DNA of 64,000 nucleotides from Lacrimispora saccharolytica (GTDB lineage Bacteria; Bacillota; Clostridia; Lachnospirales; Lachnospiraceae): positions 1 through 64,000 of the forward strand of contig JADYUL010000004.1 in NCBI GenBank assembly GCA_021531795.1. Reading direction: 5' to 3'. Of this stretch, positions 35,152-43,078 are shown one piece after another. The notes below the pieces were generated by a model. It saw only the letters and a list, made by a program, of their open reading frames with translations, made no database searches and was not told the origin of the DNA. The position numbers and the translations under genes were made by a program. Positions within the stretch are counted from its first letter, which is position 1, and the number at the start of each line of letters is the position of its first letter.

Positions 35152-35180
35152 TTGCCTTGAAATCAACGCCGTGATATATT
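35152..35180 (+). promoter_or_regulatory. Promoter of queH (leaderless transcript)
   Basis: TTGCCT (35152-35157), 17 bp, TATATT (35175-35180). Only six bases separate the -10 box from the queH ATG, so transcription should begin at or next to the start codon. Confidence 0.65.
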
Positions 35181-35186
35181 CCAGTC

Positions 35187-35837
35187 ATGAGCACACCAAA
35201 TAAGATTAACTATAATAATGAAATGAAGAAGCTGATCGAGGCTAACAGTAAGTTTTCAGTTAAGCCCACTCTTCTGCTCCATGCCTGCTGCGCTCCCTGC
35301 GCAAGTATCTGTATGGACAGAGTAAGGGATTACTTTGATACCACGGTCTTCTTCTATAACCCCAACATCACCTCGGCTTTGGAATTCGATAAGCGCAAAG
35401 CAGAGCTTGCCCGCCTGATAGACATTTATAACGAGGATAAGGACAGGGGATTGCTTAACCTGATCGTTTCTAATTACAATCCCGACGAATTCATGTCGAT
35501 AGCCAGAGGATACGAGGACTGTCCGGAGCGTGGCAAACGCTGCATGCTCTGCTATGAGCTTCGACTGCGCCACACCTATGATTACGCCACCGCGCACAAC
35601 TTCGACTACTTCGCAACAACTCTTACCTTAAGTCCCCTTAAGGACGCTGAAGCACTGAACCGAATAGGTCTTAATATGGCCCAATCGCCCGCAACTGACC
35701 TTAATCCGCCCACAAAGCACACAGCATATCTTCCTACGGATTTCAAGAAGGACAACGGATATCCGGAAAGCATAAGACTAAGTAAAGAATATGATCTTTA
35801 CAGACAGAACTACTGTGGATGTGTGTACTCAAAATAA
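35187..35837 (+). CDS. queH: Epoxyqueuosine reductase QueH
   Basis: QueH reduces epoxyqueuosine to queuosine in tRNA, replacing QueG in many anaerobes and using no cobalamin. The 216-residue protein has the QueH cysteine motifs HACCAPCAS (about 32-40) and CPERGKRCMLCYELRL (about 112-127), plus FYNPNI and TTLTLSPLKD blocks typical of the former DUF208 family. There is no Shine-Dalgarno sequence before the ATG, and the predicted start of transcription coincides with it, so the mRNA may be leaderless. Other queuosine genes are not in the window. Confidence 0.93.
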   Translation: MSTPNKINYNNEMKKLIEANSKFSVKPTLLLHACCAPCASICMDRVRDYFDTTVFFYNPNITSALEFDKRKAELARLIDIYNEDKDRGLLNLIVSNYNPDEFMSIARGYEDCPERGKRCMLCYELRLRHTYDYATAHNFDYFATTLTLSPLKDAEALNRIGLNMAQSPATDLNPPTKHTAYLPTDFKKDNGYPESIRLSKEYDLYRQNYCGCVYSK

Positions 35838-35893
35838 ACCACGAAAAGAATATGCTTCATTAACAATCCGACCAATACACCGGCACATTTCTC

Positions 35894-35914
35894 GTTATAG
35901 CCTTATCCTATAAC
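35894..35914 (+). other. Hairpin in the queH-metY gap
   Basis: Perfect inverted repeat GTTATAG/CTATAAC with a 7-nt loop, about 60 nt after queH. No T run follows, so it is a weak terminator candidate at best. The rest of the 206-nt gap contains no recognised riboswitch; no clear promoter for metY could be assigned. Confidence 0.35.
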
Positions 35915-36043
35915 AAGTCATAGTTTCTAAGAATTATGCATATAGTCCATCCTGTTGTATGCTTTGATTAGCTTAAGAAATACGAACCGGAATAAGCGTA
36001 CAAAAAGCAATCAATTATGTGTAGATAATAGGAGGATGGAAAC

Positions 36044-37327
36044 ATGGCAGGATTAAGATTTGAAACATTACAGTTACACGTAGGACAGGAACAGGCCGAT
36101 ATCGCAAGTGATGCAAGAGCGGTTCCGATTTATCAGACAACCAGTTACGTATTCAGGAATTCACAGCATGCAGCAGACAGATTCGGACTTGCTGATCCCG
36201 GTAACATCTATGGAAGACTTACCAATTCAACCCAGGATGTGCTCGAGAAGAGAGTCGCAGCCCTTGAAGGCGGTGTAGCAGCTCTTGCAGTTGCATCAGG
36301 TGCGGCAGCGATCTCTTATACAATAGAAGCGCTGGCAGGAAGCGGTGATAACATCGTAGCTCAGAAAACAATCTACGGTGGAAGCTACAATCTCTTAGCT
36401 CATACTCTTCCCCAGTACGGAATCAACACAACCTTCGTGAATGTTCATGACTTAAGCGAGGTTGAGGCAGCAATTAAGGACAACACCAAGGCCCTCTATA
36501 TTGAGTCATTAGGTAACCCAAACAGTGATATCCCTGATATAGATGCTTTAGCATCAATTGCACACAAGCATAATATTCCGCTCGTTGTTGATAATACCTT
36601 CGGTGCAGCCTACTGGCTTCGTCCCATCGAGCATGGTGCCGATATAGTCGTTCATTCAGCAACCAAGTTCTTCGGAGGACACGGAACCACACTGGGTGGC
36701 GTCATCGTTGATTCAGGTAAGTTTGATTGGAAGGCATCCGGCAATTATCCCGGCATTGCAGCTCCGAATCCCAGTTATCATGGTATTTCATTCGTGGATG
36801 CAGTCGGAGAAGCTGCCTTCGTTACATACATAAGGGCAATTCTATTAAGAGATACAGGTGCAACAATTTCACCCTTCAATGCATTCCTGCTTCTGCAGGG
36901 TATTGAGACTCTCTCACTTCGTCTTGACAGACATGCTGAGAACACCAAGAAGGTGGTTGAGTTCCTGGTATCTCACCCTCTTGTTGAGAAGGTGAACCAT
37001 CCTCTCCTTGCTGACCACCCTGACCATGAGCTTTACAAAAAGCTGTTCACCAGAGGAGGCGGAAGCATATTCACCTTCGAAATCAAGGGTGGTAAGGAAG
37101 CAGCATACAAGTTTATTGACAGTCTTAAGATTTTCTCAATACTTGCCAATGTTGCTGATGTTAAGAGCCTGGTTATTCATCCCGCTTCAACAACCCATTC
37201 ACAGCTCAGTGAAGAGGAGCTGCTTGATCAGGATATCAGACCCGGTACAATAAGATTATCAATAGGTACCGAGCACGTGGACGATATCATCGATGACCTT
37301 ACACAGGCCTTCGATGCTGTGAAGTAA
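36044..37327 (+). CDS. metY: O-acetylhomoserine sulfhydrylase
   Basis: MetY uses pyridoxal phosphate to form homocysteine from O-acetylhomoserine and sulfide. The 427-residue protein has the Cys/Met-metabolism PLP family features: YGRLTNST (about 64), VASGAAAISYTIEALAGSGDNIV (about 84-106), VVDNTFGAAYWLRPIEHGADIVVHSATKFFGGHG (about 184-217) with the PLP-binding lysine in SATK, and HPASTTHSQLSEEEL near 386. Length and the long loop favour MetY over cystathionine synthases. AGGAGG precedes the start. Monocistronic by context. Confidence 0.94.
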   Translation: MAGLRFETLQLHVGQEQADIASDARAVPIYQTTSYVFRNSQHAADRFGLADPGNIYGRLTNSTQDVLEKRVAALEGGVAALAVASGAAAISYTIEALAGSGDNIVAQKTIYGGSYNLLAHTLPQYGINTTFVNVHDLSEVEAAIKDNTKALYIESLGNPNSDIPDIDALASIAHKHNIPLVVDNTFGAAYWLRPIEHGADIVVHSATKFFGGHGTTLGGVIVDSGKFDWKASGNYPGIAAPNPSYHGISFVDAVGEAAFVTYIRAILLRDTGATISPFNAFLLLQGIETLSLRLDRHAENTKKVVEFLVSHPLVEKVNHPLLADHPDHELYKKLFTRGGGSIFTFEIKGGKEAAYKFIDSLKIFSILANVADVKSLVIHPASTTHSQLSEEELLDQDIRPGTIRLSIGTEHVDDIIDDLTQAFDAVK

Positions 37328-37356
37328 TCCATTCAGGTTTCTACCCTCATACATAT

Positions 37357-37387
37357 TTTTAGCCGGGTTATTATAACCCGGCTAAAA
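37357..37387. terminator. Hairpin between convergent metY and alaX-like gene
   Basis: Inverted repeat TTTTAGCCGGGTTAT/ATAACCCGGCTAAAA (15 bp). It includes the last codons and the stop codon of the minus-strand alaX-like gene. The stem begins and ends with T and A runs, but no T run follows in either direction, so it may be an inefficient terminator or a 3'-end stabiliser. Confidence 0.6.
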
Positions 37388-38543
37388 CCTTTTCTATATC
37401 ATCTTTGCATGCAGCAACCTGTCCCTGAATCGAATCTATCTTGCCGCCTCCCCTGGCATCAAGCTTCTCCTTTAGAAGGCTTGCAACAATACGCGAATCC
37501 TTGTACTTACTGCCTATCATGTATCTGTATGAACCATCTTCACCCACGAATACCCCGGCATAACCATCCGTGATATTAATTAGTGCACTCAGAATATTCT
37601 TCATGGCAGACAGGGGACAGTCAGAGTCAAAAAATATAAATGGCTTATCAGAAAATTTGCACACAGCCTCTGCAAGGCTTACATATGCCTTATTAATCAA
37701 AACCTTACTCTCCCCTATCTCCTTTTTATATCCGTCAATAATTTCCGGAGCATTGTCAAAGGAGGTGGTGAGACGTTCCGTCACATTTCTGATAATATCG
37801 AACCTGTCATTGATATATCTTAAGGCTCTTCTCCCTGCAAGCATCGATATTCTGACGCCACCCTTCCAGTTCACCATCGAGATCACCTTAATGATTCCGA
37901 TTTCACCGGTAGTCTTAACATGAGGCGCACAGCAGGCACATACATCGACAGGATTATCCTTATCACCGATTGTGATCAGTCTTACCTGACCTTCTATCTC
38001 TATCTTGCTTCGATAGGACATATTGGCAAGCTCACCGCTTGCAGGATAGGAATCAGTGATCGGAAGGTTATTATAGATAATCTCATTGGCCTTCCTCTCC
38101 ATTTCCATAACCTCTTCCCAGGTAAGGACTCCGTTCATATCCAGTGTTACGGGGCCGTCATCACTTAAGTGGAAGCCTACATTATCATATCCGAATTCAT
38201 TATGGATGGTACCTGTAAGCACATGCTCTCCACTATGATTCTGCATCCTCTCATATCTTAGGTCCCAGTCAAGAATACAGCGAACCTCACCTAAGGGTAC
38301 CTCTTTATCCACTCTGTAGATAATGTCGCTCCCGCTCTTATCCGTAAGTTCTCCGCCGAGCACTCTGACTAAGTTATTGTCTCCATATACTAATTCCCCA
38401 AGATCTGCGTACTGACCGCCTTCCTCGGGGAACAATATTGTCCTGTCTAATCTGACATATAGCGAGCCATCCTTAGTGAAGCAGTCCGTTACGACTGCTT
38501 CACATTCTCTAAGATAGCTTTGCTTCTCATATAGTTTAATCAT
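37371..38543 (-). CDS. Alanyl-tRNA editing protein, AlaX-like with DHHA1 domain
   Basis: This free-standing relative of the AlaRS editing domain would hydrolyse mischarged Ser- or Gly-tRNA(Ala). The 390-residue protein has an N-terminal beta-barrel-like region with LFPEEGGQYAD, zinc-binding HSGEH (about 103-107) and CACCAPH (about 203-209), and a C-terminal DHHA1-type domain with DARGGGKIDSIQG (about 367-379). Length fits the long AlaX form. It starts 1 nt after the purL stop, so it is coupled to purL; the functional reason is not obvious. Confidence 0.88.
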   Translation of the reverse strand: MIKLYEKQSYLRECEAVVTDCFTKDGSLYVRLDRTILFPEEGGQYADLGELVYGDNNLVRVLGGELTDKSGSDIIYRVDKEVPLGEVRCILDWDLRYERMQNHSGEHVLTGTIHNEFGYDNVGFHLSDDGPVTLDMNGVLTWEEVMEMERKANEIIYNNLPITDSYPASGELANMSYRSKIEIEGQVRLITIGDKDNPVDVCACCAPHVKTTGEIGIIKVISMVNWKGGVRISMLAGRRALRYINDRFDIIRNVTERLTTSFDNAPEIIDGYKKEIGESKVLINKAYVSLAEAVCKFSDKPFIFFDSDCPLSAMKNILSALINITDGYAGVFVGEDGSYRYMIGSKYKDSRIVASLLKEKLDARGGGKIDSIQGQVAACKDDIEKVLAGL

Positions 38544-38544
38544 A

Positions 38545-41500
38545 TTACTTGAAATAATTTACACCGCTTTCGAATATCCTGAGATCCTGCTCACCATAGA
38601 TATTGATTGCAACCTTATCACCGCGACGCTCTGAGTGAGCCATCTTGCCAAGCACACGTCCATCCATTGAAGTAATACCCTCAATAGCCATATATGAACC
38701 GTTGATGTTGTATTCCTCATCCATTGATACGTTTCCATCGTTATCTGAATATACGGTTGCAACCTGTCCGTTGGCAATGAGCTTATCCAGCCACTCCTTA
38801 GGAGCAACGAATCTACCCTCTCCGTGAGATGCAGGGTTGACATACACACCGCCCAGAGTCGCACCGCTAAGCCATGGAGACTTATTGGATACAACCTTGG
38901 TATATACCATCTTGGAGATGTGTCTGTTGATAGTATTGAAGGTAAGTGTAGGTGCATTCTCATCCTGACCTGTAATGGCACCGTTTGGAACAAGTCCGAG
39001 CTTGATCAGCGCCTGGAAGCCGTTACAGATACCAAGTGCGAGACCATCTCTCTCATTCAGAAGCCTCATAACAGCTTCCTTCATAGCCTCGTTCTGGAAG
39101 GCTGCCGCGAAGAACTTAGCCGAACCATCCGGCTCATCACCTGCGGAGAATCCTCCCGGGAACATGATAATCTGTGACTCGTTAATGGCCTCTACATATG
39201 TCTTGAAGGACTCTCTTATCTGCTCTGCTGTCTGATTCTTGAATACAACAGTACGAACATTCGCTCCCGCTCTTTCAAAAGCCTTAGCTGAATCGTATTC
39301 ACAGTTGGTACCCGGGAATACCGGGATAAATACATTGGGCTTAGCGATCTTGTTCTTACAGATATAGATATCTCCTTTGGCATCAAAGAGCGGCATCTCT
39401 ACCGCTTCGCTTCCCTTATATGCCTTATAGGGGAATACCTTACCAAGAGGCTTGCTCCACGCAGCTATTGCTTCATCAATTCCAATCTCTGCACCACCTA
39501 TTCTTATTATTCCATTATCTCTTACAGTACCGATAAGCTCATAGTCTATTCCGATCTCACCGATTCTGTCTCTGTCAACCTCAACAAGGATGTCACCCAT
39601 TGCCCCTGTGAAGAGATCCTCAAGGTCACAATCATCATCAAACTCAACACCAAGCTTATTTCCGAATGCCATCTTGCATACAGCCGCAGCCACACCGTAC
39701 TGATCAAGTGCATAGGCTGATACTATAACACCACTTGCTATAAGCTCACTAATTGCAGAATAAAGCTCCTGCACCTTCTCATATACGGGAATCTGATAAT
39801 CATCCTTCTCTATCTCGAATCTCACAAGCTTGTTGCCTGCGCTCTTAAGTTCAGGAGTAATGATATCCCTGCCCTTGGCTATATCCACCGCAAAGGATAC
39901 GAGTGTCGGAGGAACATCAATATCATTGAAGGTTCCCGACATACTGTCCTTACCGCCGATAGACGGAAGTCCGAAGCCTACCTGGGCATCGAATGCACCC
40001 AGAAGAGCCTGGAAAGGCTGCCCCCACCTGGTCGGGTCATCCGTCATACGCTTGAAGTACTCCTGGAAGGTGAATCTGATATTCTTATGATTACCGCCTG
40101 CTGCCACAATCTTAGCCATACTCTCTGTAATGGCATAGATTGCACCGTGATAAGGGCTCCAGCTTGACACATAAGGGTCAAAGCCATAACTCATCATGGT
40201 AACTGTCTCTGTCTTGCCCTTGCTTACGGGAAGCTTGGCAACCATTGTCTGTGTCTCTGTAAGCTGTGTCTTGCCACCATACGGCATATATACACTGCCT
40301 GCACCGATCGATGCATCGAATCTCTCAACAAGTCCCTTCTGTGAACATACATTAAGGTCTGAAAGAGTGGCAATAAGTGCACCTGCGGCATCCTCTTTCT
40401 CCACTGCTTCACGAACTTCGTCGTTAGCGATTTTTCCAAGTGGTGAGTTGTCGGCATTGGGCACCTGTACTGTGACGACTGTCTCCTGATGTGCGCCGTT
40501 TGTATCAAGAAAAGCGCGGGATAAATTGACTATCTCTCTGCCTCTCCACATAAGAACCAGTCGTGGCTCCTTGGTAACCTCTGCAACAACTGTAGCCTCA
40601 AGGTTCTCCTCCTCAGCGTAGCTTAAGAACTTGTCAACATCTGAAGGATCAACAACCACAGCCATTCTCTCCTGACTCTCTGAGATTGCAAGCTCAGTTC
40701 CGTCAAGACCTGCATATTTCTTTGGCACCTTATCAAGATCAACTCTAAGTCCGTCAGCAAGCTCACCAATCGCAACGGATACACCACCGGCACCGAAGTC
40801 ATTACACTTCTTTATAAGGGATGCTACCTCTTCTCTTCTGAATAATCTCTGAATCTTACGCTCTGTGGGCGCATTACCCTTCTGAACCTCAGCTCCGCAG
40901 GTCTCAATGGAGCTCTCTGTATGAACCTTGGATGAACCGGTTGCACCACCGCATCCGTCACGACCTGTACGACCGCCAAGAAGGATGATGATATCACCCG
41001 GATCGGAATTCTCTCTCTTTACACATCTTCTCGGAGCAGCACCCATAACGGCACCAATCTCCATACGCTTTGCCACGTAGTTGGGATGATATATTTCCTT
41101 AACATAGCCTGTGGCAAGACCAATCTGGTTACCATAGGATGAGTATCCTGCTGCCGCACCGGTTACAAGCTTCTTCTGCGAGAGCTTGCCCTTGAGTGTA
41201 GCCGATACGGGAACTGTAGGATCTGATGCACCGGTCACTCTCATGGCCTGGTAAACATATCCACGACCTGAAAGCGGATCTCTGATGGCACCGCCAAGAC
41301 AGGTAGCCGCACCACCGAAGGGCTCAATCTCTGTAGGATGGTTATGTGTCTCATTCTTGAAGAATACGAGCCACTCCTCGGTCACGGGACCGTCGCCGTA
41401 ATCCATCTCAACCGGTACTATAACAGAGCAGGCATTAATCTCGTCGGATACCTCCATATCCTCAAGCTTACCTGCCATCTTAAGCTTCTTCATACCCATA

Positions 41501-42339
41501 AGGGCTATATCCATGAGACATACATATTTATCGTCTCTACCCTTGTACATCTCTTCCATTGTATCAAGGTAGCTCTGATAGGTTGTCTCAATAGGCTCTC
41601 TGTAATCACCCTCTGTGAAGGTTACATCCTTAAGCTCTGTAGAGAAGGTGGTGTGACGACAATGATCTGACCAGTAGGTATCCAGAACCTTGATTTCCGT
41701 CATGGATGGATCTCTGTTTTCCTCACCCCTGTAATAATTCTGAATATGCTTGAAATCGTTGAAGGTCATTGCAAGACCCAGGCTGTCATAGAGGCTCTTT
41801 AATTCAGTCTCCTCCATATCCTTGAAGCCATCGATTATTGCCACATCCTCAGGCTCATCATACTCTGTAACAAGAGTATCCGGCTTAGCAAATTCGCACT
41901 CTCTTGAGTCTACCGGATTGATGCAGTAATTCTTTATTCTGTCAAGTTCCTCATCGCTCAGCTCACCCTCGATCACATAGGTAACCGCAGTTCTGATAAT
42001 AGGATTGCTCTCTTCGTTAAGGAATCGCACGCACTGAACTGCCGAATCCGCTCTCTGGTCGAACTGTCCGGGCAGGTATTCCATGCCGAAGTACTTCTCC
42101 TTATCAGACATAGGGAACACTTCATAATAGATATCATCTACAGGCGGCTCACTGAAGATCATTCTGCAGGCCTTCTCAAAGGTTGCATCATCCAGTCCCT
42201 CAACATCATAACGGATAAGCTCACGCACGTTAGTCACCGAGGTAAGACCAAGATAATCTCCTATGTCCTCCTTAAGCTCCCTTGCCTTTACAGCATATGG
42301 CGCCTTCTTCTCAACGTAGATACGTTTGACAGTACTCAT
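38545..42339 (-). CDS. purL: Phosphoribosylformylglycinamidine synthase, single chain
   Basis: FGAM synthase converts FGAR, glutamine and ATP to FGAM in purine synthesis. The 1264-residue protein joins the synthase domains (NETHNHPTEIEPFGGAATCLGGAIRD near 330, a second AIRS-like repeat with GGKDSMSGT near 800) to a C-terminal class I glutaminase domain with FPGGFSAGDEPDGSAKF and the catalytic Cys in LGICNGFQAL near 1105. No separate purQ or purS is needed. It lies 5 nt after a TetR gene whose 3' end carries the ribosome site, and 1 nt before the alaX-like gene. Confidence 0.96.
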   Translation of the reverse strand: MSTVKRIYVEKKAPYAVKARELKEDIGDYLGLTSVTNVRELIRYDVEGLDDATFEKACRMIFSEPPVDDIYYEVFPMSDKEKYFGMEYLPGQFDQRADSAVQCVRFLNEESNPIIRTAVTYVIEGELSDEELDRIKNYCINPVDSRECEFAKPDTLVTEYDEPEDVAIIDGFKDMEETELKSLYDSLGLAMTFNDFKHIQNYYRGEENRDPSMTEIKVLDTYWSDHCRHTTFSTELKDVTFTEGDYREPIETTYQSYLDTMEEMYKGRDDKYVCLMDIALMGMKKLKMAGKLEDMEVSDEINACSVIVPVEMDYGDGPVTEEWLVFFKNETHNHPTEIEPFGGAATCLGGAIRDPLSGRGYVYQAMRVTGASDPTVPVSATLKGKLSQKKLVTGAAAGYSSYGNQIGLATGYVKEIYHPNYVAKRMEIGAVMGAAPRRCVKRENSDPGDIIILLGGRTGRDGCGGATGSSKVHTESSIETCGAEVQKGNAPTERKIQRLFRREEVASLIKKCNDFGAGGVSVAIGELADGLRVDLDKVPKKYAGLDGTELAISESQERMAVVVDPSDVDKFLSYAEEENLEATVVAEVTKEPRLVLMWRGREIVNLSRAFLDTNGAHQETVVTVQVPNADNSPLGKIANDEVREAVEKEDAAGALIATLSDLNVCSQKGLVERFDASIGAGSVYMPYGGKTQLTETQTMVAKLPVSKGKTETVTMMSYGFDPYVSSWSPYHGAIYAITESMAKIVAAGGNHKNIRFTFQEYFKRMTDDPTRWGQPFQALLGAFDAQVGFGLPSIGGKDSMSGTFNDIDVPPTLVSFAVDIAKGRDIITPELKSAGNKLVRFEIEKDDYQIPVYEKVQELYSAISELIASGVIVSAYALDQYGVAAAVCKMAFGNKLGVEFDDDCDLEDLFTGAMGDILVEVDRDRIGEIGIDYELIGTVRDNGIIRIGGAEIGIDEAIAAWSKPLGKVFPYKAYKGSEAVEMPLFDAKGDIYICKNKIAKPNVFIPVFPGTNCEYDSAKAFERAGANVRTVVFKNQTAEQIRESFKTYVEAINESQIIMFPGGFSAGDEPDGSAKFFAAAFQNEAMKEAVMRLLNERDGLALGICNGFQALIKLGLVPNGAITGQDENAPTLTFNTINRHISKMVYTKVVSNKSPWLSGATLGGVYVNPASHGEGRFVAPKEWLDKLIANGQVATVYSDNDGNVSMDEEYNINGSYMAIEGITSMDGRVLGKMAHSERRGDKVAINIYGEQDLRIFESGVNYFK

Positions 42340-42344
42340 TAGTA

Positions 42345-42941
42345 TTATTCCTCCACTCCTACAAATCTGCTTAACATTATCTTAAGCTCACTGTCTATCT
42401 TTTTCTCACTGATTCCCATTGTTCTGGAACAAATCTTCATTCCTTCAATGGTATACATCATATCAATTGCCAGAGCCTTGGGGTCATCACAGATAAATTC
42501 ACCGTTCCTGACTCCCTGAATAAGTATCTTCTCCAAAGCCAGAACCTCTGCCTCGAATCTGGTCTTTGTGATACTGTTTATCTTCTTGTCTCTGCAGTAA
42601 AAAGCATATTCATACACAGCAACGCTCAAGGACTTTCTGCTCTTAAGAATCTCCTTCTTCTGCTCCCTTAAGAACCACATAAGAATGTCGCCGGCACTGG
42701 CGTCACTGATTGATGTGACAAGACCGTCATTATCATTCTCATCCTCAAGTTCGCCCTCCATAGCAAGCACATCTCTAAATACGGCTTCTGTGGAGTCATA
42801 GTACAGATACAGACCACCCCTGCTAATCTGCGCCTTCTCCACAATATCCTTCATCGTTACATCCTTAAAGCCCTTGAGTGCGAACACCTCTCTTGCAGCC
42901 TTAATGATATGCTGTTTCTTACTATCAGCTCTTTCGCTCAT
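42345..42941 (-). CDS. TetR family transcriptional regulator
   Basis: A 198-residue repressor-type protein with an N-terminal TetR helix-turn-helix (about 10-56: IIKAAREVFALKGFKDVTMKDIVEKAQISRGGLYLYYDS, read in parts) and an all-helical ligand-binding domain. The ATG at 42941 has GGAGG four bases upstream; the alternative four codons earlier lacks a site. It is first in the tetR-purL-alaX unit and divergent from the 747-residue protein gene. An inverted repeat in the shared intergenic region could be its operator. The ligand is unknown. Confidence 0.9.
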   Translation of the reverse strand: MSERADSKKQHIIKAAREVFALKGFKDVTMKDIVEKAQISRGGLYLYYDSTEAVFRDVLAMEGELEDENDNDGLVTSISDASAGDILMWFLREQKKEILKSRKSLSVAVYEYAFYCRDKKINSITKTRFEAEVLALEKILIQGVRNGEFICDDPKALAIDMMYTIEGMKICSRTMGISEKKIDSELKIMLSRFVGVEE

Positions 42942-43015
42942 AATACCTCCCACATATGAGTGAACCGGACTCTCAATTCCTTATTCTAACATATATTATC
43001 TTCTTTTTCATCCAA

Positions 43016-43045
43016 TTTACGATAAGTTTAAGCTTATGCTATAAT
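43016..43045 (+). promoter_or_regulatory. Promoter of the 747-aa gene with operator-like repeat
   Basis: TTTACG (43016-43021) or TTACGA one base later, then TATAAT (43040-43045) with 17-18 bp between. The spacer holds the inverted repeat ATAAG-N6-CTTAT (about 43022-43037). A repressor bound there would block this promoter; the divergent TetR protein is the obvious candidate. Confidence 0.55.
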
Positions 43046-43078
43046 GTAAATAAATCTATCGGTTATGGAGGATTAGTA

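Noticed and set aside
35008-35186. T-box leader or ArgR box upstream of argS
   Set aside because: The leader is too short for a T-box, no T-box sequence is seen, and the palindrome does not match the ArgR/AhrC consensus.
38824-41670. Plus-strand open frames opposite purL
   Set aside because: No ribosome sites or recognised motifs; they mirror purL codon structure.
42956-43078. N-terminal membrane segment of the 747-aa protein from an upstream ATG
   Set aside because: The hydrophobic stretch is translated from the promoter region; the ATG at 43079 has a good ribosome site.
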